DNA of 64,000 nucleotides, from assembly GCF_020497125.1 (NCBI RefSeq), contig NC_059093.1, positions 23,124,486-23,188,485 of the forward strand, in the 5' to 3' direction. This DNA is from Mauremys mutica. Its lineage: Eukaryota > Chordata > Testudines > Geoemydidae. The translations under genes and the position numbers were made by a program. Of the stretch, positions 34,582-46,217 are shown piece by piece (position 1 is the first letter of the stretch; every line of letters starts with the position of its first letter). The notes beneath the pieces were generated by a model. The model had not been told where the DNA came from. It saw only the letters and a list, made by a program, of their open reading frames with translations, and did not search any database.

Positions 34582-36117
34582 TATACAACCCGCAGAGAGA
34601 GACTGCCTCCTGGCCGTTAGGATCCAAACCCTGGAAGTTTGTTTGTTTATTTATTCAGAATTTGCCCAGAGATTCTGGGGAGTGCTACAAGTTCACCCTG
34701 GTCCCCCGACCCTCCCCCCCAAAAACATTTTTTTTGAAAAAAAAAAATGATCGGGACCTCCGAGACCGGGTCCTGGCCACTAGGCAAGCTGCCCAGGGCT
34801 CACCATCCCCTGCTGGAGCTCCAACCGCTGAAGGGAGAACTGGGTTGACCTGGTGGCCGGCTCAGTGCTGCCGTCCTGTGGAAAAAGTTGAGATTACCTT
34901 GAAGAAAAAAAAATAAGGATCAGGGCCGCGAGAGCGGGATGCGGCTTTTGGCAAGTCACCTTGGATTCACCATCGCCAGCTGCAGCCCCAGACTTCCTCC
35001 CGGTAGTACTGATCAGGCTCATGGAAGTAATTTTTTTTCCCCAAAAAACTTTCCCCGATGCAGCCAGGGAGTGCCAGAAGGACAGCCTGGTCCCTGGAGC
35101 TCCCCCAAATTTTATTTATTTGAAAAAAAAAGAACGGGGCAGCCTAGACCGAGTCCTGGCCACCAGGCAAGCTGCCCAGGGCTCACTGTCCCCGGCTGGA
35201 GCTCCGACGGCAGAAGGGAGAACCGGGTTGACCCGAGGGCTGGGAAGGGACTTTGAAAAATTTCCCCTGGAGAGCCCGGGGGACGACTGTTAAGCCTTCC
35301 CCCGGACCGCCTGGGGAATGATTGTTAAACCTTCCCCGCCATCCCCAAACCGCCAGGGGTCGAATATTAAGCCTCTCCCCGGACCTGCTCCGGCTGGACT
35401 ATTAAGCCCCCCTCAGAGGTCCTCAGGAGCGCTGCTGCGCTGCCCTCGGTGTGGGTAGGAAAGCAAACCGGCCACCAGGTCAACCCGGAGTCCCAACCTG
35501 CAAATGGAGAACCGGGTTGACCTGGTGGCCAGCCGGCAAGATCCTTGGCCACTAGGTCAACCCGGAGCCCCGACCTCCAAAGGGAGAACCACGTTGACCT
35601 GGTGGCCAGCCGGCGAGATCACTGGCCACCCAGGTCAACCCGGTTCCCACTTCGGCGGTCGGGGCTCCGGGTTGACCTGGTGGCCGGGAAGGGACTTAGA
35701 AGAATTTTCAGCCCCGGTCCTCCGGGTGGAACTGGTGGCCCCAGGGGGTGATCGGACAGCTCCCCCCACACCATGGTTCCCCAGGCTGGGCACGACCCAC
35801 AGGTCCCTCCCGGGCAGGTGGGAGCCATTGGAACACTTGGGGGTGGGAACGGATCACACCCCCTAAGACCGGGACCCGGCCGCCAGGCAAGCAGCCCAGG
35901 GCGCACCCTTCCCAGCCAGGGACTGATTCCCGGCCGTTTGGATCGGGCCCATGGAACTATTTTTCAAAATTTGCCCAGAGGCTCTGGGGAGTGCTGGAAG
36001 GTTACCCCGGTCCCCAGAGCACAAAAATATTTTTTTTTTAAAAAAAAGGATCGGGACCCCCAAGACTGGGTCCCAGCCGCCAGGCAAGCCGCCCACGGCT
36101 CACCGTCCCCCGGCCGG
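34582..36117. repeat. Complex satellite with inverted motifs
   Basis: Related units begin near 34605, 34990 and 35925. Each contains GGCTCTGGGGAGTGCT or a variant, a long A/T run, ACCGGGTCCTGGCCAC-type text and AAGCTGCCCAGGGCTCAC. Between them GGGTTGACCTGGTGGCC appears at 34842, 35513, 35592 and 35669 and its reverse complement at 35470, 35547 and 35624, in strict alternation from 35470. No coding content. Confidence 0.7.
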
Positions 36118-36240
36118 AGCATAAGCTTTCGTGGGTGAATACGTCATGCATCTGACGAAGTGGGTATTCACCCATGAAAGCTCATGCTCCAATACGTCTG
36201 TTAGTCTGTAAGGTGCCACAGGACTCTGTTGCTTCATGAT
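36118..36240 (+). repeat. Turtle SINE with hairpin
   Basis: AGCTTTCGTGGGTGAATAC pairs with GTATTCACCCATGAAAGCT 30 bp later. It is followed by the common GTTAGTCTGTAAGGTGCCAC segment. Same family as 13022. Confidence 0.75.
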
Positions 36241-37484
36241 AGATGTGCTGCCAAGATCCAGCTGTTGATGGGTGCTATGCCTTAAAGTTACCAGGGAATC
36301 ATGCCCTTTGTACTTGGCTCAGTTAATGCATTTCCCTTTCTGTACTTGCTGCAGTGCCGTGGCTAAAAAGCATAGCAATAGAGGCAGAGCACACTCTAAT
36401 GGTCACACAACTGTTTCAGAAATGTCTGCTCAGAGTTGCTCTTTTTAAGGTTTTAATTTTACTGTGCACACAGTTTTAAGTCTTGAACAGGAATGAGTGA
36501 GCTAACAGGTTTGGAGAAAATAAGAACCTACCTTAACCTGTGACCAAACTTTGAACTGCACCTGAATCTTTGAGATCTGGAAATATTCAGTCATCATTTG
36601 TTTTTTTCTAGAGATGGGCTTGAATCAACCCCCAGATCTGAACACTCTGCCCCTTAGGTTTGGATTGTGAACTCCCTGTTTTGTAGGTTGGACCTAACTC
36701 TTTGTCTTCCATTTCATGTGTAGTTTTTCATTGGACTGGAAGTGCATGTGCTAAAGAACAGGTACCACAAGAACACTGTCATTGTATTTCTGGGAAGTCT
36801 GGGGAATCTCACACACAAGACTGTTTTTGTGATTTTTCCAATCCAATAACCAGAGCAAATAGGTTAAGCTTTGAGTAGACATCTCTGCTTTGGAATGTTT
36901 TGGGACCCTTTTGAGATTTACCTGTCAATAATCCTGAGCTCACAAATCCCCATGAGAAAATAATGGACACAGATAGGATTCCTGCATACAAATGTTTGAG
37001 TCCTCTGGGAATTCTAGTGGAGTTTATACATGAGAAATGGGCCCAAACTGCACATTAAGAATCTGAGTGCAACTTTATTAAAGTTTGAGGGTATTCTCAT
37101 CTGGGATTGCAGTTCAGCCCAAAATAGAATTCAGAGTAACAGAATTTGGATCTAGATCTGGTTCTGAACATACCTGAAGTTCGGGAATTTGTCCCAGCTC
37201 ATCTCTAGTTCATTGTACATAAATGAATGTAAGCAATATTTGTGACATATTACCAAGCGGGTGTAGTGAAGCTCTGACCTTACAGTTAAACAATTTTAAC
37301 TAAACTTAATTCAGAAGTAACTTCTTTCCTTCAGTGAACAATGTACCTTTACCTCAATTAAAATAAATGCATAGTTGGTAGTACCTTCCACTGGAAATTG
37401 GCTTCATCGCTAAAACAATAAGATGTCTGCTATAATCTTCAAGTTATCTGTTAGTTTGTTATGATCTGTTTTTCTTGACTGCAC
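36241..37484. other. AT-rich DNA, nothing recognised
   Basis: No gene or named repeat seen. Confidence 0.45.
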
Positions 37485-38282
37485 TGTAATGGGTTGGGAT
37501 ATACCACCTGGCGCCTCCTGCTGGTTGTCTGGGAATTAGCTCTGTCCAGTGGAGCGCCCCCTCCTGGTGGTGTACCGTCTGTCATCTTGCCCTCAGGGTG
37601 TCTGGACCCGTGTTGCTCCCCGCTCGGTGGATTCTCTCCGGGCCACTGCCCTCCGGAAGTGCCCCATAGTCCATCCACACCCCTGGTGTGGGGGGGTGTT
37701 GAGCAGCAGTTCCTATGCACCAGCCACAATGTCCAACCACACACTCAAAGTCTAATCCCTCCAGTCAGGGATCTGGCATAGTCTGTGATGGCCGCTCCCC
37801 ATGGCCGATGGCGGGGTGTACAGCAGAGGGAGAAGAGGGGGACCCAGGCCCGCCCTCTACTCTGGGTCCGGGCCCAGGGACCCTCTGGCGGCAGCCTCGC
37901 TGTCCTCCTCCTCTCCCCTCGTCTGTCTGCTTCCCCGGGCCGCTTCCCTTTCGACCCTTGCACCCGCTAGGCCCTTGCCTTCAGGGCCTGCAGCCTGGCA
38001 GACACGGGGCTGGAGTTCCCTTTTGCTCCCTGAGTCTGGCCAGCACGGCACTGTCCACAGTGCTAGTCTCCCACCCTTGGAGACTGACCTTCCCATCCCG
38101 AAGGCCTGGGACAGACTGACCACTCCCTTCCTGGGCAGCCTTCTTATAGGGCTGAGCCTGGCCCTGATTGGCTGTCTCCACTCTGGGCCCTGATTCACTC
38201 ACAATAAGCCCTTCCCTAATTGGCTCCCTGTCTGCGCACGTGCCCTGGCCTGCCGCAGCCCACACTCTCTAGGAGTGGGACA
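37485..38282 (-). mobile_element. Probable solo LTR
   Basis: In minus sense it starts TGTCCCACTCCTAGAG and ends AACCCATTACA, giving TGT...ACA termini. It contains CCCTATAAGAAGG as a likely TATA box and is GC-rich between AT-rich flanks. I could not find a clean target duplication, so the exact ends are uncertain. Confidence 0.5.
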
Positions 38283-41200
38283 GTGAATGTACATTCATCC
38301 CAATGCATTCTTTAATTTCTGCCATTCTCAGTGTATTCTTATGTGAGGGTTTGAGGCATTTATACTTCTATTCAACATGACTTCCCTGCAGGTAGGAATG
38401 TGGTCATCTCTGCATGCTCTTCTAAGGAGTTTTGACCTTGAGAGATACATCTTACTCTTTTAGCATTGCTCACTTTTTTCATCTTGTTGCAACCTGACAG
38501 GACACTGAAAAGTCTTAAAAAGCTAGAGTGAAATCATTGTTACAAAGATCAAATGGAAGTAGAAAATCTCTTTGCATTCAGTGTGCACAAAGATAGACAT
38601 GCTGAAGCTGGCAGTAATTACTGGAGCAAATGTGCACATTTTTAACATTTCAGGATTGATTGAATTTGAAAAGCAAATCGTAATAGGGGACAGGCTAGCT
38701 AGACAGTAAACAATGTGGCCCATGCTGATAACTGATTTAACAAGTTGCGGGATTAATTTCTAATGCAGACTGTAAGCAGGTTTCATGTAGGCATTACTGC
38801 CTGTTTGGCTGGTCAAACGGGAAGATCTTTAGTGTTCATTTTTAAGTGGATCGAAGGTACAATTTTGTAAAGTGTATATTTCAAAAGTGACCTGGGCACT
38901 TAGGTGCCCAAGTCCCATTGACATTTCATGAGAGGTGAAAGAATACCTGAATGAACCCTAAAGAGAGCACAAATCAGACAGCACAATTTGGATGGATAAA
39001 TGGCTGTCTGCATGCTATTCTAAAGACTTAGCCACAATTTGTAGGATCAAAAATAGTTCTTTGCATTGCCAAAGGCTTAATTGCTTAGAGAGAGAACTAG
39101 TGGCACTCTAGTTCCTCTCACCTCTAGTTCAAATCCAGCCCATGGTGACAGTGTTTGAAAGGCCATCTCATGTTTGAGCAATAGGTTAGTGAACTTGTTT
39201 CAACTCTTGTTGGATGCATGTCCACAACCCCAAACCCACCAGGCTAGCTGGCATTTTCTTTCTTCCCAAGTGGTGGTGTAGCATCCCTCTTTTGACAGTC
39301 TCATCAGAGGCCAAGAACTGAATAAGATTTTGGGTCAAATTCTGCACTTGATCGAACCTATTGGAATCAACAGAATGTGACCCATTTTTCTCTCCCTTGG
39401 GAAGCAATGAATCCAACCCAGGGCTGAGGCAGACCAGTGTGTGGGGCAGGGGTAGCCTGAAGCTTACGTACAAAACAGCCCGAGTGCCATCAGGAAGTTG
39501 GGACTACATTTAAACAGGAAAAGGACGCAGAGCAAGACAGAGAGAAGGGGCAACAGCTGTGCTAACTGCTCTGGGTTGAAGGTCCCTGGGCCCTAGCCTG
39601 ACCTAGGCCTTAAAGAGATTGGTTAAGCTGGGCCTTCTCTGACCTCCTGCTCATCCTGGCTCCTGGGACAAGAGAACAAGGAGTTCTGCTGGCTGGGGTT
39701 GGTCTGGGTTTTGGCCTCCCCTCCTCAGACCTTGTGCTATGGGTATTGCCACCAACCTTGTTGTGTTTATTCTGTGGAGAGCTACATTCTCTAGAGCGAA
39801 CTTTATGTGCTGAATTCAGATGATGGGGAAATTTCCCTATTTGTATTTGTGTTACCGGACCACAGCAACCAGGCTCCAACCAGAGAGACCATTAATGTGT
39901 TTCTAAATGTAAGCTCCTGTAGCATATCCTTAGCTATTGATTTTGTTGCCACTAACAATCAGAATGGTCCTGAGCCTTGCTGACTTTAAGGAGCATTGCA
40001 ATAGCATGGCCTGTCTGGAAGTAACAATATTGGGAATAAACTCCTGCACATCAGTATTGCAACACAGCTCTCTCTAAGCCAAAATATAACTTCCTTATTC
40101 AATACCTAGATCCAGATCCTCTCAGAGCATGTCAAGTTGTAGGGCTCCAGCAGCGTAAGTTCTGGCTCCACCAGGGGACTTGGAGGTAGCTGGTTCAGGA
40201 GGGAATAGAACCAGGCTTGTAGGAGATGTTTCTTAGATAGGAACCCTCTTACTGGAAACTATGAAGCCCTGACTGGTTTAAATGTGCTCTTACTAGGGCT
40301 AAATCCTGCATTCAGGGTAGCCGTTGTCCCACATTATAGGGGTGCAGAATGGTCTCTAAGTTTTTTAGTGTCAGTTCTTTTTACTAGCTCATTTTAATGG
40401 TTACATATGTTTTCATATAATTATCTATTAAAATATATGTTTCAAATCTTTAATTTGTAGTTCTAAAAACAAAACACCCCCTCCCCCCACCAGTTTCCTT
40501 GGTGTGACAGTTCCTACATTGCTTTTCAGAGTTGGTTGGTTAAAAAACCACAAACATCAAACTCAAAATCCAGAGAACTTCAGCCAGCTCTGGATGTTCC
40601 AGTGAGACATCTTTCCTGCTGAAATGAAAGAGCCTGTTTAGTGGCTGAGGACTGAGAGTCCTGGTTCCTCAGTTCTTTTTCTATTTCTACCACTGAGTTT
40701 GGGACATGTTGCTTACCGTTCTGTATTTCAAACTACCAGTCTGTAGCATGGGCATAACAAGTCACCTACCTCAAAGCAGTGTTGTGATGTGTAATTAATA
40801 TGAGGAAAATGATTTGAAATCCTTAGAGGAAAGAAGATAAGCTGGGGAAATAACACTTGTAATTCATCATGTTATTCTTCTAGCAGAAGACAAAAAACGT
40901 ATATCGATATGGTGAATATGGTTTCATTTTATTTACATAGCTGAGCTGGGACCATTTCATTTGAAACTCTAAGCATCAAAAACAAAAAGATTCATGTGCA
41001 TCTGTCTTAATATTGATTCAGTAGCTGAATCTAATCTTTTCACCCAATATAACTGCGCTTTGTGAAATGGAACTAACTGCCAATTGGCTCAATGCAGTCA
41101 GCACCATACGTCATAGTGTAATGCTGCCTTATACTCTCCTTGTGTTTTGTCTGATTGCGCCACAAAGAAACGATCAATACAGTATTTGCTGGTGTGAATG

Positions 41201-41572
41201 AAGATGGTGTTAACGCTGTACGAAGCACACGCTGTACGAAGCACACGGGATCTTTTTTAGGGGAGAAGACAAAAACGCTGCATTTATTAAGAATACAGCA
41301 GCTAGCATATGCTTTTCAGTTACACACACCATGCACAGAGTCCTGTCAATCAATGTTTATAGTTACCAGTCCAGAGTCTGGATCAATCTAGTGGCCAGCC
41401 AGATTGGTCGCAGAGGGGAGCCAGGCTCTGTTGGTCGCGATCCGATGCTCCTAGAGTGTGGCAGGACGAACCCAAAGTCCCATGGCAAAGCTTATAGTTC
41501 TTTTTCTCTGTTGAAGTCTATGGATTTTGCAGTGTCAGTTTATGACTGGTTACTTCTTAATTGGTAAAGGCA
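38283..41572. other. AT-rich intergenic DNA
   Basis: No gene recognised. Short frames (for example 39186-39473 minus) lack domains and splice context. A short direct duplication, GCTGTACGAAGCACACG, occurs at 41215-41247. Confidence 0.4.
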
Positions 41573-41615
41573 ACAAAGATCCAGATCCAGACTAACACGT
41601 CTACCCCTCTGATTC
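41573..41615 (+). repeat. SINE fragment
   Basis: GATCCAGATCCAGACTAACA and CTACCCCTCTGATT match the 3' part of the turtle SINE. Confidence 0.6.
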
Positions 41616-41715
41616 TTAATTGGTGTTATCTTGTGATGTAAACATTCCAATACACCTCTGTCATCCTGTCCTGGTTTCCATTTAATCAATTGTCCTGTCC
41701 TTAGGGGTGCTAGAA

Positions 41716-42455
41716 CATAATGTAAGAACGGCCGTACGGTGTCAGACCAAAGGTCCATCTAGCCCAGTATCCTGTCTATGGACAGTGACCAATGCCAGGT
41801 TCCCCAGAGGGCGTGAACCTAACAAGTAATGATCAAGTGATCTCTCTCTTGCCATCCATCTCCACCCTCTGACAAACAGAGGCTAGAGACACCATTCCTT
41901 ACCCATCCTGGCTAATAGCCATTTATGGACTTCATCTCCATGAATTTATCCAGTTCTCTTTTAAACGCTGTTACAGTCCTAGCCTTCACAACCTCAGGTT
42001 GACAGTGCGCTGCATGAAGAAGAGCTTCCTTTTATTTGTTTTAAACATGCTGCCTATTAATTTCATTTGGTGACCTCATAGTTCTTCTATTATGGGAATA
42101 AGTAAATAACTTTTTCCTTATCTACTTTCTCCACCTCACTCATGATTTTATATACTGCTATCATATCCCCCCTTAGTCTCCTCTTTTCCAAGCTGAAGAG
42201 TCCTAGCCTCTTTAATCTCTCCTCATATGGGACCCGTTCCAAACCGCTAATCATTTTAGTTGCCCTTCTCAGAACCTTTTCTAGTGCCAGTATATCTTTT
42301 TTGAGATGAGGCGACCGCATCTGAATGCAGATTTATATAAGGGCAATAATATATTCACCTTCTTATTTGCTATCCGATTTTTAATGATTCCTAACATCCT
42401 GTTTGCTTTTTTGACCGCCTCTGCCCACTGCGTGGACATCTTCAGAGAACTGATT
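41716..42455 (-). mobile_element. CR1 LINE, 3' part of a split copy
   Basis: In minus sense it begins TTCTCTGAAGATGTCCACGC and runs through [15 protein letters not shown] coding text to the UTR and the terminus CTAGATGGACCTTTGGTCTG. The other half of the same CR1 appears to be 48262-48798, which stops at GATCTTGGAGTCATC, a few bases upstream in the CR1 consensus as I know it. The 5.8 kb between is an insertion. Coding parts are frame-shifted. Confidence 0.8.
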
Positions 42456-42622
42456 GAAAAATTTTATTACAGTAAATGTTTGAAATGAAATATACACAGG
42501 TTGAGAAGGAAGGTACTGTATATCTGGGGTCAGGCTTGGGTTATGGGGGGTTGCAGATATCGTTTGCAAGGGTGAAAAGATACATACATATCGCATAACC
42601 GGCATAGACCCAGATTGGGGTG

Positions 42623-43298
42623 TGTAGCAGGGTGGACCCCTGCTCCTGGTTTGAAGGGGTTTAAAAGCAGCCTGGCAGGGTTTGAGAGCTGCTGCTCTCA
42701 AGCCTGGGCTGATTGGGGAAAGCAGGCTCAGCTGTGGCTATGCTCCAATCAGGCCCAGCTGGCCCCTATAAAAGGCCAGGGAGGCCAGAAGCCCAGACAG
42801 TCTCTCTCTTTTGTAGAGGGAGATGGGCCTGGCTGCAGGGAACTGAGACAAGGTACCTAGGGTAAAGCAGGGCTGGGGAAAGGCTGAGGAGCTGGGGAAG
42901 CTCCAGCCTAGAAAACCCCAGGCTGCGGCCTAGCACAGGGCAAAAGGTACTGGGGATTGCAAGGGACAGCCCAGGGGTAGGCGAAGGCAGCAGGTCCAAA
43001 CCCCTTTGCCTATGATGAGTAGGCTGATACTGCAGTCTGCCCCAGAGTGTGGGGCTAGACAATGACTGGCAGTAGCCAATACTGAGGCAAAGTGGGGATA
43101 GTAGGGTGGGGGTTCCCCTGGGAAGGGGAAATCCAGTTAAAGGTTAAAGGGGCACTGGGGTCCTGGGAGGGACACGAGGGCCAGTAGTAACAGACAGGTG
43201 GATCACCAGCCTGCAGAGGGCACTCCGGAGCTGGGACTGAGCTAATTCCCCAGAGTCACCAGTAGGAGGCACCGCAGGGGTGAGTCAACCCGTCTACA
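42623..43298 (+). mobile_element. Solo LTR inside the R2/NeSL-type 3' UTR
   Basis: Begins TGTAGCAGGGTGG and ends CCGTCTACA, flanked by identical GGGTG copies (42618-42622 and 43299-43303). A CCCCTATAAAAGGCC TATA box lies near 42764. It is the same family as 8016-8687, sharing long phrases such as AAAGGCTGAGGAGC/AAAGGCAGGGGAGC and TAGACAATGACTGGCAG. Confidence 0.85.
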
Positions 43299-43444
43299 GG
43301 GTGCAAGGGTTTTTAAAGTGTCAGTGGATAAATGGGCTCGGGTACGCCACCCATGGAATGAATAAAGAGTCCAAGTCAATATCGGTAAAGCAGATAGGTA
43401 CATGGGTGGGGTGCGTCCCTTGGTCCGTTAGGGAAGGAAGTGGG

Positions 43445-44290
43445 TTATTTCCCTGGTCGGCTGTCTCGATTACTCAGTGTGGTATTGGCGGTGTCCGGTG
43501 ATGTGTTTGTATAAATGTCTCTGGACCACCTGATAGTGTCGGACACCATAAGCTGTCTCATGAGCCGGGCATAGCGTCGACCAACCCCACACACTCTCAG
43601 AACTGGCTCATTGTGGGGGTCCCATGAGCCCAAGGCTCCCATGATCAGGGCGTGTACCTGGACTTCATAGCCTGGGCTCTCAGGGTCTCGGCCAGCAGGG
43701 CGTACTTCGACTCCTTCCGTGCTCATACCTCGTGGAAGGCCGGTGAATGGTTTTCGAAAGACACCATGACGTCTACCAGGAGGACCTTCTTCTTTTCTGT
43801 GTCCATCACAACGATGTCGGGTCACAGTCGGCTGTCTGTCCCGGGGATGGTGGAGTCGACGGTGATCTTTCCCAGGGATGGTGGGATGGATTTCAATAGC
43901 CGGTTTTGGATGGTGTTGTGGTGGTGCCGCCAGGCTCCGGAGTGCTGCTTGCATCCACACAGGACGTGCGGCAGGGTCTCATTCACATAGCCGCACTTCC
44001 TGCGGCGCTTGTCCTGGTTGCCGTGGCGGATGGCTCCGTTGAGGGGAACGCAGTTGAGTCGGGCCCTTTGGGTGAACCGCCAGTCGGCGAACTTGGTGAA
44101 GCTGCCCCTGGGGAGGAAGTAGTTACTGGTGTCCCACTTGCTGGACACCTTGAACACCTTGCCCTGGTCCGGTTTCCGCTTGAGGTTCTCACCATCGTGG
44201 CAGCGGATGGCGTCTTTCAGGGACCTTTCTAGCAGGGCTTTGGCGGTTGGGGTGATGATGGTGTGGCCTGGGGTCTTTACGCGTGGCACC
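43445..44290 (-). pseudogene. Restriction-like endonuclease domain
   Basis: R-A-R-L-N-C-V-P-L-N-G-A (about 44080) leads into the zinc segment R-K-C-G-Y-V-N-E-T-L-P-H-V-L-C-G-C (about 44000-43950). P-D-I-V-V-M-D (43825) and L-L-V-D-V-M-V-S-F-E (43780) follow, the PD...D endonuclease core. The codon just before P-D is a TGA (CGA to TGA, usually Arg). Downstream M-G-A-L-G-S-W-D-P is the conserved C-terminal block. In R2-type elements this domain nicks the target DNA to prime reverse transcription. Frameshifts near 43740 and 43960 separate the blocks. Confidence 0.8.
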
Positions 44291-44344
44291 AGTATTCCCA
44301 GCTCCCGGCGTTCCTTGCACCACTTCCAGCAGCAGCCTATCCTC

Positions 44345-45977
44345 TTACCCTCTTACCCAGACTTCTCGAGGCGTTGTGGACCAGGGAGAGGACAGGTCTC
44401 CCCCCTCTCTCCCGAACTCAGCCTGTAGGGAGCCGCTGAGGTAACTGGCGACGTCCCACTTGGAGGGGGCCCTGGCGATGTGTTTCCTGACTGTGCCCTG
44501 TACGGCCTCCAGTGCGATGCTCCTCACTGTTGGGTCCGGGAACGTCAGGAGGTGGAAGGCATGGGTTGTCACCGCCATGTCGCACAGGTCACCCATCCGA
44601 GGTATGTTGGCGCCGCCCTGCCTGTGGGAAATGTAGATGATGTCCGTGCACGCTCTGTGGGGAAGGTGGAGCCATTTCTTCACCAGCTGTCTGATGGTGC
44701 TGTCGGCCTTGTTCAGGGACACCTTGGCCACGGCCGATCCCCTGAGGACAAAGGAGATGTGGGGGATCAGGAAGGTGTTGAGGGCATTGATCTTTTGCCG
44801 GGGGCGAGCAGGGAGGAGTCGATTTGGGCTGCATCTCTCAGGATCTCCGCGATGGTGTCTTCGGGGCTCTGCCGGATGTGGACTCCTGTGAGTGTGCCAA
44901 AGTGTTGGTATATCTCTCCCTCTTCGAGGGAGGTCATGGACTCGCCCTGGATAAGGAACCGCGATGGCCGGACCAGCGCCCTGGTGCCACTGTCGATGTG
45001 GAGGGAGGTGCACTTTTTGGGGTTGAAACGCAGGCTCATCCATTCGGCGGCTTAGCTGGTGACGTCAAGCATTTGCTGGAGGCTTTCCAAACTGTCGGTG
45101 ACCAGGGCCAGATCATCCGTGTAGGCCAGAATGCTGATTTTCTTGCCATGCAGGTCAAAGCCGGTCGGGCTGCTGGAGATGGCTCAGATGAGCGGTTCCA
45201 TGGCCAGGTTGAAAATGATGGGGCTGAGAGGGCATCCTTGTTTCACGCTGCGGCGGATGGGGATGGCATCCATCTCTCTGTCCGTGGCACAGATGGTGGT
45301 GTTGCAGTCCTTGTAGAGGTCCCGGAGGATCTGGATGAAGGTAGCTGGCATCCCAAACTCTCCCAGGGTGGTGAAGATGTGGTGGTGGGTATGGACCCAA
45401 AGGCGTTGGTCAGGTCGAGCCACGCTACAACGCACTGCCTCTTGGACCTTCTGGCCTCCTGGATGGCCGTCTGAAGGAGGAAGTTATGCTCGTGGCATCC
45501 CTGGGAGGACATGAAACCCTTCTGGACTGAGCTGACAACACCCCTGCAAACTGACCACTCCGTGATCCTTGCTGCGAGGTGTACAGCTTGTAGATGGTGG
45601 AGCAGAGGGAGATGGGCCTCCAGTTGCTGGAGTTGTCTCGTTCTCCTTTTTTGTGAATGAGGACGGTCATGGACTTTTTCCAGGAGCGAGGAACGCAATG
45701 GAACTGCTTGCATTTGGTGAAGATGGCAGCAAGCACCAAGCAGCTGGGGTCTTGCTTCCTCAGTGGGTGGTAGTGGATGCCATCTTTTCCAGAGGCGATG
45801 TTTTTGGTCCTTGTCAGCCTCGCCTGTACCTCCTGGGGGGGAAATCTCGCTCCAGATCTTCCATGAGGTCGATCCAGGGTAGCGGGAGAAGGCACTCTGG
45901 GCGTCGCAAGTCGATCTGAGCCTCATTATTGAACACGTCCTTGAAGTAGGAGTGGAGTCTCTCAGGCTGGATGGCAT
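44345..45977 (-). pseudogene. R2/NeSL-type reverse transcriptase
   Basis: From the left end of the domain: K-N-I-A-S-G-K-D-G-I-H-Y-H-P-L (45800), K-S-M-T-V-L-I-H-K-K-G-E and N-W-R-P-I-S-L-C-S-T-I-Y-K-L (45660-45600), A-W-L-D-L-T-N-A-F-G-S-I-P (45420, first Asp), Q-G-C-P-L-S-P-I-I-F-N-L-A (45240-45200) and Y-T-D-D-L-A-L-V (45120). All catalytic acids are kept. The frame is interrupted by stops near 45185 and 45055 and by small indels. The thumb and linker continue to about 44345 (R-F-N-P-K-K-C-T-S-L-H-I and downstream). Confidence 0.85.
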
Positions 45978-46217
45978 AGTATGAGGAGGTCCCGTTGAGG
46001 ATCTCTCTCATGGTTTTCGGCCGGTTCATCGTGTATAGTGTTTGTATAGGGGATGCACCCGCTGGATCATAGCGGCGGCCGACGTGCCTGCTCCTGCGTT
46101 CTCTGGCGGTGTTGTTACGGCTCAGCACGGGGAATCTGTGCGTGGCCTGTGAGTCCTCCTGGGGTTCCTTCCTTATGGCAGTAATTTCCGCAGAGAGTTC
46201 TGCAGTCAATCTGTCCA

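Noticed and set aside
34551..36138. Several plus-strand ORFs of 90-121 codons
   Set aside because: They come from the satellite block. Similarity among them follows the DNA repeats, and they differ in frame and length between units.
41155..41250. Possible CRISPR-like or regulatory meaning of the duplicated GCTGTACGAAGCACACG
   Set aside because: Only two copies, adjacent, in AT-rich vertebrate DNA; a simple local duplication is enough.
43299..43445. rRNA or snRNA gene flanking the R2/NeSL-type element
   Set aside because: I looked for a target gene at both ends. The flanks are CR1 halves, and the interruption at 43298 is a solo LTR.
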